From RSA9 sp036381195 (GTDB lineage Bacteria; Gemmatimonadota; Gemmatimonadetes; Longimicrobiales; RSA9), in the NCBI GenBank assembly GCA_036381195.1, contig DASVDH010000105.1, forward strand, positions 37,787 through 101,786: DNA of 64,000 bases. The letters are read 5' to 3'. Of this stretch, positions 11,438 through 19,808 are shown in pieces. The position numbers and the translations under genes are program-made. Numbering within the stretch: the first letter of the stretch is position 1; every line of letters begins with the position of its first letter. Below the pieces are notes generated by a model. The model was given only the letters and a program-made list of their open reading frames with translations, was not told the DNA's origin and did not search any database.

Positions 11438-12493
11438 ATGGCGACACGCGAGGAGCCGATGGCGAGCCGGCGCGCCGCCATGCGCCCCGATCACCACCTT
11501 GCCGCAGGCGGCTTCCGCAACCCGTGGCTGCCGGCCACCCGCGTGCCCGGCGGCCGCGCGTTCTGGCGCTGGCGGCTCGAGCGCCTGCGGACCGGCATCG
11601 CGCCGGACCCCGGGCCCGGCGAGCTGCCCGTGCGGCCGAGCGCCGTGGCCCACGCCCGCGCCGGCCGGCGTGAGCTGCGTGTCACATGGGTGGGGCACGC
11701 CACGTTCTTGCTTCAGGTCGGCGGCATCAACCTGCTGACCGACCCGGTGTGGGGCCGGCGCGCCTCGCCCGTCTCCTGGGCGGGGCCCGCCCGGCTCGTG
11801 CCGCCCGGCCTGGACTTCGACGCGCTTCCGCCGATCGACGCCGTGCTCCTCTCCCACGACCACTACGACCACCTCGACGATCCGACGGTGCGGCGCCTCG
11901 TCCGCCGCTTCCCGGGATTGGCCTGGGTCACGCCGCTCGGGTTCCGTGGCTGGCTCGAACGGCGGGGTGCCGCGCGCATCACCGAGCTCGATTGGTGGCA
12001 GGAGGCCACCATCGCCACACCCGGCGGCGAGCTACGCGTCACCGCCGCGCCGGCCCAGCACTGGTGCCGCCGGAGCCCGATCGCGGATGCGCGCCGGCTC
12101 TGGGCCTCGTTCGCCGTCTCGGCGCCCGGCGGGCCGAAGCTGTTCTTCTGCGGGGACAGCGGCTACTTTCCTGGCTTCCGTGAGATCGGCGCGCGGCTCG
12201 GCCCGTTCGATGCCGCGCTGCTGCCCATCGGCGCGTACGCGCCCCGGTGGTTCATGCAGGCGATGCACATGGATCCGGAGGAGGCGGTGCGCGCCTACCT
12301 TGACCTGGGCGGCGTCGGCGCCTTCGTCGCCATGCACTGGGGCACGTTCCGGCTCAGCGACGAGCCGCCGCTCGAGCCGCCCGCCCGGACCCGCGCCGCG
12401 TGGGACGCTGCGGGGCTCGATGGGCGTGACCTCTGGATCCTCGCGCACGGCGAGACGCGCGCGAGGGAGGTGTCCGCGCCGCCTGTCGCCTGA
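11438..12493 (+). CDS. Metallo-beta-lactamase-fold hydrolase (NAPE-PLD / UlaG-like)
   Basis: 351 residues. The zinc-binding signature HDHYDHLDD is near residue 143, preceded by TWVGHATFLLQVGGINLLTDPVW, which is typical of the NAPE-PLD / RomA-like group. Later metal ligands are probably in FCGDSGYFPGF and MHWGTFRL. The substrate is unknown; relatives hydrolyse N-acyl phosphatidylethanolamines or lactones. The ATG at 11438 is chosen because GGAGGAG lies 7 bases upstream; a further ATG at 11393 has no ribosome site. No signal peptide is seen. It stands divergent from truA and 59 bases before the barrel-protein gene. Confidence 0.88.
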   Translation: MATREEPMASRRAAMRPDHHLAAGGFRNPWLPATRVPGGRAFWRWRLERLRTGIAPDPGPGELPVRPSAVAHARAGRRELRVTWVGHATFLLQVGGINLLTDPVWGRRASPVSWAGPARLVPPGLDFDALPPIDAVLLSHDHYDHLDDPTVRRLVRRFPGLAWVTPLGFRGWLERRGAARITELDWWQEATIATPGGELRVTAAPAQHWCRRSPIADARRLWASFAVSAPGGPKLFFCGDSGYFPGFREIGARLGPFDAALLPIGAYAPRWFMQAMHMDPEEAVRAYLDLGGVGAFVAMHWGTFRLSDEPPLEPPARTRAAWDAAGLDGRDLWILAHGETRAREVSAPPVA

Positions 12494-12552
12494 AACCGGT
12501 GCGGCGCCCGCCACGTACGGGGGCGCGTTGACAAGGGCCGAGGAGGTGTCAC

Positions 12553-14337
12553 ATGAAGGTGCTCGCCGCTCTCGTGTTCACGCCTCTGGTCGCGGCGGTC
12601 GCGGCCGCGCAGGAGCCGCAGGTCTCCGCCAGCCCGCCGCCCGACGCAGCCGCGCTGGAGCAGCGCGGCGTGTCGCCTCGCATCGCTGCGCACGCCGCAC
12701 GCGTGTTCCGCGACCCGGCCGCCACGCGCTGGGAGGGCGACCGGCGCGTGGAGCCCGGCGACACCGTGGCGGGTGACGTCGCCGCCCACGGCGGACTCGT
12801 GGTCATCGGCGGCCGCATCACGGGCGAGCTCGTGGTGGTGGACGGGGACGTCGAATTCCTGCCCGGCGGATCGGTGGACGGGGACGTCACCATCATCGAT
12901 GGCATGGTCCGCGGCGTCGAGGCCGGGAGCGTGGGCGGCACGCTCACCGTGTACGGCCGGGCGATGCACCGGGACGAGGCGGACTGGGAGCGGGAGCGCA
13001 GGCGGCGGGTCGCGGCCTCGCCCCGGGTCCGCGTCGGAGATGGCGGTGCCCGGCTCGTGCTGCGCGTCGGCCCCAACTACAACCGCGTGGAGGGGCTCCC
13101 CGTCTCGCTCGGCCCGCAGATCGAGACGGGCGGCTCGAACCCGCTGCGCGTCGAAGCCCTCGCCATCCTGCGCACGGAGGGCGATCGGCCGCTGGACGGC
13201 GAGCGGGTCGGCTACTCCGTGCGGGCCGAGCAATTCCTCGGCGGGCGCCGGGAGGTGCGCCTCGGCTTCGGCGTACGCTCCGTCGTCTCGCCCATCGAAA
13301 CCTGGCAGCTCAGCGACCTCGAGGCCTCCCTCGCGACGCTCCTGCTGCACAGCGACCAGCGGGACTACTTCGAGCGTACCGGCTGGGGCGCCTACGCGCG
13401 TTTCACTCCCCGCCACCTGCCTCTGGACGTCACGCTCGAGTACCGCGATGAGGACCACGGCGTGGCGGCCGCCGGCGACCCGTGGACGTTGTTTGGAGAC
13501 GACCCGTGGCGCCCGCAGCCACTCGTCGCGGAGGGGCGCCTCCGCTCGCTCGTGGGCGAAGCGACGCTGGACCTGCGTGACGGCGGCGAGGACGAGCCGC
13601 AGAGCGGGTGGTACGCGAGCGCGGTGGTCAACCGCGGATTGGGCGGAGACCTGCGCCTTCCGGAGTCGTTTGTCACGATCGGCGGCGATGAGATCGGGAC
13701 CATCCCCCCGCAGCCCGTGGACGAGGGCTTCACCACGGCCCTCCTGGATCTCCGCCGCTACAACCGTGTCGGCCGTTTCGCCTCACTCGACTTCCGCGTG
13801 GTGCTCGGCGGCTCGATCACGGAATCCGCGCTGCCGCCCCAGTTCCAGCACGCGCTCGGCGGCCCCGGCTCGCTCCCGGGCTACGCGCTCCTCGGCGCGG
13901 ATTGCGGCGCGCGGCAGACGCGCGTGGACGTGGAGCCCATCGGGCCCACCCCCACGTTCTTCTATCGCTACGGCTGCGACCGGATCGCGCTGTTCCAGGC
14001 GGTGTACCGCGGCGGCCTCTCCTTCGACCTGTCGTGGGGCGATGGAGACGACGTCGATGACGTGGACGACGACGGGGACGAGGACTGGGACTGGGACTCG
14101 GACTGGGATGTGGTTTGGGGCTGGGATTGGGACCTCACGTGGTCACTCTTCTTCGATGCCGCGCGCGGCTGGGTGTTCGGCGATTCCAGCGCCTTCGCGC
14201 GCACGGATACCGGCGCGCTCTACGATGTGGGTGCCGGCATCGTCTTCGGGGACGACCTCGGGATCTACGCTGCCGTGCCGCTCGAGGGGCGCGACCACGA
14301 CGTCAGGGTCTTCCTGCGGCTCGGGCGGCGGTTCTAA
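12553..14337 (+). CDS. Outer-membrane beta-barrel protein with bactofilin-like N-terminal domain
   Basis: 594 residues with a signal peptide (MKVLAALVFTPLVAAVAAAQ). Residues about 65-140 hold short repeats of the kind V-x-G-D-V (AGDVAAHGGLVVIGGRITG, SVDGDVTIIDG), as in polymer-forming bactofilin-like beta-helices. From about residue 165 on, the sequence alternates like amphipathic barrel strands and ends in RVFLRLGRRF; the terminal Phe is the usual outer-membrane insertion signal. GGPGSLPGY resembles a motif of surface-antigen (BamA/Omp85-like) barrels. Residues about 497-527 are an Asp/Trp-rich insert (see findings). GGAGG lies 7 bases before the ATG. Exact function unknown. Confidence 0.75.
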   Translation: MKVLAALVFTPLVAAVAAAQEPQVSASPPPDAAALEQRGVSPRIAAHAARVFRDPAATRWEGDRRVEPGDTVAGDVAAHGGLVVIGGRITGELVVVDGDVEFLPGGSVDGDVTIIDGMVRGVEAGSVGGTLTVYGRAMHRDEADWERERRRRVAASPRVRVGDGGARLVLRVGPNYNRVEGLPVSLGPQIETGGSNPLRVEALAILRTEGDRPLDGERVGYSVRAEQFLGGRREVRLGFGVRSVVSPIETWQLSDLEASLATLLLHSDQRDYFERTGWGAYARFTPRHLPLDVTLEYRDEDHGVAAAGDPWTLFGDDPWRPQPLVAEGRLRSLVGEATLDLRDGGEDEPQSGWYASAVVNRGLGGDLRLPESFVTIGGDEIGTIPPQPVDEGFTTALLDLRRYNRVGRFASLDFRVVLGGSITESALPPQFQHALGGPGSLPGYALLGADCGARQTRVDVEPIGPTPTFFYRYGCDRIALFQAVYRGGLSFDLSWGDGDDVDDVDDDGDEDWDWDSDWDVVWGWDWDLTWSLFFDAARGWVFGDSSAFARTDTGALYDVGAGIVFGDDLGIYAAVPLEGRDHDVRVFLRLGRRF

Positions 14338-14776
14338 GACGTGGAGCAGGCAGCGGCGTTCCGAGCCGGAGCCGCCGTGGCCCGACAGCCCCCGTCCTGA
14401 TGGCTGGCGAGCAGGGCGGGCGCCGTTCCGAGCCGCCGGATGCGTACGCGCGGCCAGACCGCGATCCTGTTGCCGTCCCGGACGAGGATCGTGGCCGTGA
14501 AGCCCTCCGATTTTCCCACGTTCCCAACCCCTCGCGCGGGCAAGCGCTGGGAGCCCGGCGCGGTCGCGGGCCCGCGTAGCACGACGCCGCCGCCCGTCTC
14601 GGTCTCCACCTCGGACCTCTCGACCGGCTCGAAGCCGGCGCAGGCGAGCTGGGCTCCCCGGGGGCGACCTCCGTGAACGACGGTACGGGGACCGCGACCA
14701 TCCCGCCCGGGCCCCGAACAGCGCATCTTCCCCGACGCAACCCTTCGGGCCGAGCCCGTGTCCCAGAATCGGAAGC
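14338..14776. other. Intergenic stretch without a convincing gene
   Basis: These 439 bases separate the barrel gene from the sigma-factor gene. Short open frames occur on both strands (for example 14440-14676 plus, 14334-14726 minus), but none resembles a family I know, has a ribosome site or keeps a natural composition. A CAGAAT hexamer ends 7 bases before the sigma-factor ATG and could be a -10 element, but no matching -35 box is present at 17-18 bases. Confidence 0.5.
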
Positions 14777-15355
14777 ATGCTCGCGAGACTTGCGTACCCG
14801 GCAGCCGGGTTGGACGAACGATTGCTGATCCAGCGCACCCTGGGCGGTGACGACCTCGCCGCCCGGGAGCTGTACGACGCGCACGTCGACCGCGTCTACC
14901 GGCTCGCCTACCGGCTGACCGGGGACGACGAGCTCGCGCGTGACTGCACGCAGGAAACGTTCATCCGCGCGTTCCAGCACCTCGGCGAGTTCCGCGGCGC
15001 CTCCGCCCTCTCGACGTGGCTGCACTCGATCGCCGTCTCCGTGTGCCTCAACACGCTGCGCACCGTGCGGCGTCTGCGCAGGCGTCACGCGGATCTCGAG
15101 GAGGCGGATCGCGCCGACCCGGGCGACGCGCCGGGTATCGAGCCCGACGTGAGAGAGCGCCTGAAGGCCGCGATCGATGAGCTGCCGGAGCTCTACAGGG
15201 TGGTTCTCGTCATGCATGACCTGGAGGGCTACACGCACGAGGAGATCGGCGCCGCGCTGGGCATGGCGGCCGGGACGTCCAAGGCCCGGCTCTCGCGCGC
15301 ACGAGGACGCCTGCGGGAAGCGCTGGCGCGGTTCGCGGGAGAGTGGGCGCGATGA
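14777..15355 (+). CDS. ECF-family RNA polymerase sigma factor
   Basis: 192 residues with the two ECF regions. Region 2 is near residues 28-95: AARELYDAHVDRVYRLAYRLTG, then the -10 binding helix ending DCTQETFIRAFQHLGEFRG and STWLHSIAVSVCLN. Region 4 is near 125-180, with ELPELYRVVLVMHDLEGYTHEEIGAALGM and KARLSRARGRLRE. An acidic linker joins them. The downstream gene overlaps the stop codon (ATGA) and encodes a single-pass membrane protein, so this is probably a sigma / anti-sigma pair. The target regulon is unknown. Confidence 0.93.
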   Translation: MLARLAYPAAGLDERLLIQRTLGGDDLAARELYDAHVDRVYRLAYRLTGDDELARDCTQETFIRAFQHLGEFRGASALSTWLHSIAVSVCLNTLRTVRRLRRRHADLEEADRADPGDAPGIEPDVRERLKAAIDELPELYRVVLVMHDLEGYTHEEIGAALGMAAGTSKARLSRARGRLREALARFAGEWAR

Positions 15356-16263
15356 ACGACGAACGCTTCAACGAGCTGCTGCGCGAGCTCGCGGCCGACT
15401 ACAACGCCCCGCCGCCCACGCCGCGGGACGCCATGTGGGCCGTGATCGACGACGCGCGCAGGGGCCGAGGGCTGCCTGCTCCCCGCGTTGCCAGCCGGTG
15501 GTGGCTACGCCCGGCAGCCGGCATCGCCGCGGTTCTCGTCCTCGGCCTGGCCGTCGGCTGGCTGGCGACGTCGCGCAGCGACCCGCCGGCTGCCGCCGCC
15601 GTGGCCGGGTCCGGCCGGCCGCCGCAGGGCGAGATGGCCACCGCCCTGCCGCATGGTGGCGAAACGGGCGGCGACCGGCGCGCGCCCATCGAGCGCGCGC
15701 CCGCGGCGCCGAGCGGCGGCGCAGGCCTCGCCGGATCAGCAGCCGCACCGTCACCGGCGGCGCAGCCGGCGCGCGCCCCGGTGCTCGCCGCGGCATCCTC
15801 CGGCCCCGCCCGGCGCCCCGAGGTCACGGCGGCGGGCGGTGCTCCGCCTCGGGACGCGCCCGCACGCCGGCGCGGCGAGGGGCCCACGGGGCGAGCCGTG
15901 GACACGCCGCCGGGCGAGCTCGATGCGCTCGTGACGACGCAAACACTGACCCAGGGGGAAGCGCTGATCACCGCGTTCCGCGCCGCCGATGCCTCGCTCG
16001 CTGCCGACCCGCGCATCGGCGTCTGGGCGCGCGAGATCCTGGTCCCCACCCGCCTGCTCCTGGACTCGCCCGTGGCCGGCGACGCCGCCATGCGCGGGCT
16101 GTTGGAGGACCTCGAGCTCGTCCTGCTCCAGATCGCCCATCTCTCCGGCAGCCCGGCGGACAGCGCCGAACGGGCCTGGATCGCCGAAACCCTGGCAAGA
16201 CGCGACATACTCTCGCGCCTCCGGGCCGCGGTCCCCGCCGGCCTGGTGGCCGCGGGCCCGTGA
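15352..16263 (+). CDS. Putative membrane-anchored anti-sigma factor
   Basis: 303 residues: a short N-terminal cytoplasmic part (MNDERFNELLRELAADYNAPPPTPRDAMW), one membrane segment at about residues 51-68 (AAGIAAVLVLGLAVGWLA), a long Ala/Pro/Gly-rich linker, and a C-terminal helical domain from about residue 185. The N-terminal motif with PPxTPRxxMW-like spacing resembles anti-sigma leader regions seen after ECF genes in related genomes. No zinc-binding HxxxCxxC is present, so it is not a ZAS-type anti-sigma. The function is inferred from position: the ATG overlaps the sigma-factor stop codon. Confidence 0.6.
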   Translation: MNDERFNELLRELAADYNAPPPTPRDAMWAVIDDARRGRGLPAPRVASRWWLRPAAGIAAVLVLGLAVGWLATSRSDPPAAAAVAGSGRPPQGEMATALPHGGETGGDRRAPIERAPAAPSGGAGLAGSAAAPSPAAQPARAPVLAAASSGPARRPEVTAAGGAPPRDAPARRRGEGPTGRAVDTPPGELDALVTTQTLTQGEALITAFRAADASLAADPRIGVWAREILVPTRLLLDSPVAGDAAMRGLLEDLELVLLQIAHLSGSPADSAERAWIAETLARRDILSRLRAAVPAGLVAAGP

Positions 16264-16273
16264 GGAGAGACCC

Positions 16274-17773
16274 ATGAACCGGATGGCCATTGCCCGCTCC
16301 TCGATCCTCATCACGGTCCTCGCCGCGGCGCGCCTCATCGTCGGCGCGGAGCTGGAAGCGGCACGCCCGCCCGCGTGGGCACTGCAGGATCCGGCGGACT
16401 CGCTCTACCATGCCGCGCGCGAGGCCCTCACCCGCAACGAGTACCGCCGCGCGGCCGAGCTCTTCCATGAGATCCCGATCCGATACCCGAGCTCGACCTA
16501 CGCGGGGGATGCGCTCTATTGGGAGGCGTTCGCGCGCTACCGTCTCGGAACGGAGGATGACCTGCGGAGCGCGATGCAGGCCCTCCAGCGCCAGGCCGCG
16601 GGGTATCCGCGCGCCGCGACCCGCGGCGATGCGCAGACGCTGATGGTGCGCATCAACGGCGCGCTCGCGCAGCTTGGCGATGCGGCGGCGGCAGAGGCCG
16701 TCGCTCGGAAGGCCGCCGCGGACGTCGAGCGGCAGAACGAGGTCCAGCAACGGGTCGCCGAAGCGGTCCGTGAGGCACAGGAGGCGGCCCGTGAGGCGCA
16801 ACGTGAGATGCAGGAAGCGCTCCGCGAGGCGCAGCGCGAAGCGCTCGAGAGCGTGAGGGTCCGCGGCCGCCGCGACGAGACGCGCGACCCCTCGTGCCCG
16901 GAGGACCCCCAGCGGGAAGTCCGCATCGTCGCGCTGAATGCGCTCGCCCAGCTCGATGCGGAGAGCGCTCTGCCGATCCTGAAGAACGTGCTGGAACGCA
17001 AGGACCCGTGCTCGGCCGACCTGCGTCGCAACGCGCTCCTCGTCGTCTCTCGCACCGAATCGCCCGAGGCGGAAGCGATCCTGCTGGAGGCGGCACGCGG
17101 CGATCCCGACCCGGGTGTCCGCGAACGCGCCGTGCGCTCGCTCGCCAACGTGGAGACGGAGACTGCCGTCGCAGCGCTGAGAGAGATCCTGTGGAGCTCC
17201 ACCGAGTTCGAGATCCAGCGCGCCGCGCTCTCCGCACTCTACCGGCAGGAGAGCGAGCAGGCCGGCCAGATCCTGCGCGAGTTCGCGCAGCGTGACGACA
17301 TCCAACCCGAGCTCCGCGAGCAGGCGATCCGGTCCATCGGCAGGCGTGGCACTGCCGAGGACGCCGAGTTCCTCCGGCAGCTCTTCCATGCGTCCGACCC
17401 GGAGGCCAAGGTCAGGATCGTGAGCGCGCTCGGGGACATGGAGATCGAGGGCAACGAGCGCTGGCTCCTCGACATTGCGTTGAGCGACGCCGAACCGCCC
17501 GAGGTCCGGGCGCGCGCCGTTTACGAGGCGGGCACGCACGGCGCGCCCATCGAGGAGCTCGTGACGCTCTACGACGCGATGCCCGACAAGGAGATCCGAA
17601 GCCGCCTCATTTCCGTCTATGCGCGCCGGCGCGAGGCGGCCGCGATAGACAAGCTCATCGACATTGCCCGGCGCGAAACCGACATCGAGCTGCGTAGCCG
17701 CGCGATCACGGCGCTCGCGCGCTCTGGGGATCCGCGCGTCGCGCAGGTGCTCGAGGAGATCATCGGGACGTGA
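16274..17773 (+). CDS. HEAT-repeat / TPR-like exported protein
   Basis: 499 residues. A hydrophobic N-terminus (residues 5-25) looks like a signal peptide. A TPR-like pair follows: HAAREALTRNEYRRAAELFHEIPIRYP and the next helix pair. A coiled coil at about 140-196 is rich in Glu-Ala-Gln-Arg heptads (VREAQEAAREAQREMQEAL). From about 215 to the end there are at least eight HEAT repeats (REVRIVALNALAQL, PGVRERAVRSLANVE and similar). GAGGAGA lies 5 bases before the ATG. It is the third gene of the sigma operon and probably acts in the periplasm, perhaps as scaffold or sensor; this is inference. Confidence 0.75.
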   Translation: MNRMAIARSSILITVLAAARLIVGAELEAARPPAWALQDPADSLYHAAREALTRNEYRRAAELFHEIPIRYPSSTYAGDALYWEAFARYRLGTEDDLRSAMQALQRQAAGYPRAATRGDAQTLMVRINGALAQLGDAAAAEAVARKAAADVERQNEVQQRVAEAVREAQEAAREAQREMQEALREAQREALESVRVRGRRDETRDPSCPEDPQREVRIVALNALAQLDAESALPILKNVLERKDPCSADLRRNALLVVSRTESPEAEAILLEAARGDPDPGVRERAVRSLANVETETAVAALREILWSSTEFEIQRAALSALYRQESEQAGQILREFAQRDDIQPELREQAIRSIGRRGTAEDAEFLRQLFHASDPEAKVRIVSALGDMEIEGNERWLLDIALSDAEPPEVRARAVYEAGTHGAPIEELVTLYDAMPDKEIRSRLISVYARRREAAAIDKLIDIARRETDIELRSRAITALARSGDPRVAQVLEEIIGT

Positions 17774-17793
17774 GCCCGCGCCGCGCCGGATGG

Positions 17794-17810
17794 GGGCGAC
17801 CTCGTCGCCC
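17794..17810. terminator. Candidate bidirectional terminator hairpin
   Basis: A perfect 7-bp stem GGGCGAC / GTCGCCC with a CTC loop lies between two convergent genes and touches the stop codon of the MutS-like gene. No clear T-run follows on either side, so intrinsic termination is only a suggestion. Confidence 0.4.
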
Positions 17811-19694
17811 TCATTCTGCGCGGCATGGGACCGCAGGGTCCGAGGCCACCTCGCGCGCCTGTCGGGCGAGGCCGACCAATTCGATCAGCCGCAGCGCATT
17901 GGTGGAGGTGGCGAGTCCCGGCCGCAGCCGGTAGTCGAAGCTCATGCCCGCCCCGTCCCCGGACGCATGGATCGTCTCGCGGAAGTGGACGGCGCAGGCC
18001 GCGGCGCGCAGCTCGTCGCAATCGGCGAGGGCGAGGTCGTGCGTGGCGGTCGCGCCGATCGCGCCCTGCTCGAGCAGGTGGCCGAGGATCGTGCGCGCCG
18101 CGATCTGCCGCTCCGCGGTGTTGGTGCCCTGGAGCAGCTCGTCCAGGAGGTAGAGGAGCGTCCCGCCCTCCCGTCTCACCTCGCGCGCGGCGTCCACGAT
18201 CTCGCGCAGCCGCTCCAGCTCGGCCATGAACTGCGAGACCCCGCGTTCCAGCGAGTCGCGCACGCGCATGCTCGTCTCGAGCCGGACGGGCGAGAGGCGC
18301 ATCTCGCGGGCGCACACGGGCGCGCCAGCTTGCGCGAGCACGACGTTGGTCCCGATCGCGCGCAGCAGGGTGCTCTTGCCCGACATGTTCGAGCCCGTGA
18401 CCAGCAGGAACGTGCCGGGCGGGCCGACGGTCACGTCGTTGGCTACGCGTGTCCCGGCAGGGAGCAGCGGGTGCGCGAGGGCGCGGGCCTGGAGGTGCGG
18501 CGGGCCAGCCGTGTCGAATGCGGGGAACGCCCAGTCCGGGTTGTCATGCGCGAGCCGTGCCAGCGCGACGAGCGCCTCGATCTCGCCGTAGGCCTCGAGC
18601 CAGCGCCGCACGTGCGGACCCGCCACGCGCTGCCACGCCTCGAGCCGCGCCAGCACATGGAAGTCCCAGAGCGTGAAGAGCTGGATGGGCAGGTAGAACA
18701 TCCCGTTGAAACGCAGGTCTGCCAGGTCGAGCAGCCGCTCCACGCGGCGCAGCAGCGTCCGTGGCTGCATGCCGTTCGCCGTGAGCTCAGCCTGCAGCCG
18801 CTGGAGCGCGGCCGCCTCGAAGCGCGCCCCGCTGACGTGCGCGAGCAGCGCCGAGTACTTGCCGATCCCGCCGCGCTCGGCGGCCGCCCGCGAGAACGTC
18901 GCGCGGATGCGCCCGCCGAACGCGCCGCTGAGCACCAGCCCGGCCAGCACGGGCAGCGCCCACGCGGACACACCGATGATGCCGGCGAGCTGCAGCGCCG
19001 CCAGCGCCGCCGTTGTCGCCGGAATGACCCGCGCGGCCCAGACGAGGGCGCGGCGCCGCGTGAGCCACGGCTCGCTTTCCGCCCAGCCCAGGAACTCCCG
19101 GATGTCGCGCTCGGAGCCCGACACGAGCCGCCGGCCATCCAGCGTCAGCGCCTCGCGCAGCTCCATGTGCTGCGCGAGCTCGCGCACTGCCTGCTGCCGC
19201 TCCGCGATCCGCGCCGGCTCGGACGGCGCGAGCAGCCAGCCCTCGAGGGCCGCGCGCCCCGGGGGCGTGGCCGGTGCGCCCAGGAGCTGGTAGAGCGAGG
19301 CCCTGCCGAAGATGTCCAGGTCTTCCGCGTACGCGTGCCGCTCCGGCACCGCGACCGGCGGGTGCGGCGGCAACCGCTCCCAGCGCCGATGGACGCGGTC
19401 GTCCCACTCCTCGTTCACGCGTTGCAGCTCGGCGAAGCGCCGCTCGCGGCGGCGGACGCGCGCGTGCAGCACGACCAGCACGGCGAAGGCGGCCGCGGCG
19501 GCCGCCACCGCTCCCGCGAGCACCGGCCCCAGCCCTGCCGCCTCCACACGCACCAGCAGCGCCGCGAGCAGGAGAAAGAGCGCCGCACGGCCGTTCGACA
19601 GCGCGCGCGCAAGGCGCCCGTGCCGCTCCGCCTCTGCCCGGAATCGGTCCGCGCGCTCGCGGTACGATCCTGCCTTGCCCGAGTTCGAATCCAT
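17811..19694 (-). CDS. Membrane-anchored MutS-like ATPase
   Basis: 627 residues. Two hydrophobic double-spanning regions are visible, at about 33-78 and 218-262. Between and after them comes a MutS-type lever/clamp-like helical region, then a MutS ATPase domain with Walker A GSNMSGKST near residue 435, Walker B LLYLLDELLQGTN and the signature stretch RDSLERGVSQFMAEL. The N-terminal mismatch-binding domain of true MutS is absent, so a role in mismatch repair is unlikely. Similar membrane MutS homologues of unknown role are known in several phyla. The ATG at 19694 begins MDSNSGKAGSYRERADRF. It is divergent from trpD. Confidence 0.85.
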   Translation of the reverse strand: MDSNSGKAGSYRERADRFRAEAERHGRLARALSNGRAALFLLLAALLVRVEAAGLGPVLAGAVAAAAAAFAVLVVLHARVRRRERRFAELQRVNEEWDDRVHRRWERLPPHPPVAVPERHAYAEDLDIFGRASLYQLLGAPATPPGRAALEGWLLAPSEPARIAERQQAVRELAQHMELREALTLDGRRLVSGSERDIREFLGWAESEPWLTRRRALVWAARVIPATTAALAALQLAGIIGVSAWALPVLAGLVLSGAFGGRIRATFSRAAAERGGIGKYSALLAHVSGARFEAAALQRLQAELTANGMQPRTLLRRVERLLDLADLRFNGMFYLPIQLFTLWDFHVLARLEAWQRVAGPHVRRWLEAYGEIEALVALARLAHDNPDWAFPAFDTAGPPHLQARALAHPLLPAGTRVANDVTVGPPGTFLLVTGSNMSGKSTLLRAIGTNVVLAQAGAPVCAREMRLSPVRLETSMRVRDSLERGVSQFMAELERLREIVDAAREVRREGGTLLYLLDELLQGTNTAERQIAARTILGHLLEQGAIGATATHDLALADCDELRAAACAVHFRETIHASGDGAGMSFDYRLRPGLATSTNALRLIELVGLARQAREVASDPAVPCRAE

Positions 19695-19769
19695 GCGATC
19701 CGCCGTCCCGGTTCTCGCCGGGGCGGTACCCCGCCCGCGGGCGTGTGAGCCGTAGCGTGCGGCCCGCGA

Positions 19770-19808
19770 TTGACAGCGCGTGGCGCCGCACCGTACGTTC
19801 CTGCCGGC
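19770..19808 (+). promoter_or_regulatory. Putative near-leaderless promoter of trpD
   Basis: TTGACA (19770-19775), 18 bases, TACGTT (19794-19799), then 9 bases to the ATG at 19809. The layout is the same as at argR and rqcH. If transcription begins about 7 bases after the -10 box, the message starts within a few bases of this ATG. Confidence 0.5.

Noticed and set aside
12529..12534. TTGACA before the barrel-protein gene as a -35 box
   Set aside because: Only 18 bases from the ATG, which already has its own GGAGG site; no room for a -10 box.
14440..14676. 78-codon frame in the gap before the sigma-factor gene
   Set aside because: Contains a faintly protein-like stretch (VKPSDFPTFPTP), but no ribosome site, no family match and no coupling to neighbours.
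19695..19808. trp attenuator or leader peptide before trpD
   Set aside because: The promoter boxes leave no transcribed leader, and no Trp-codon run is present.
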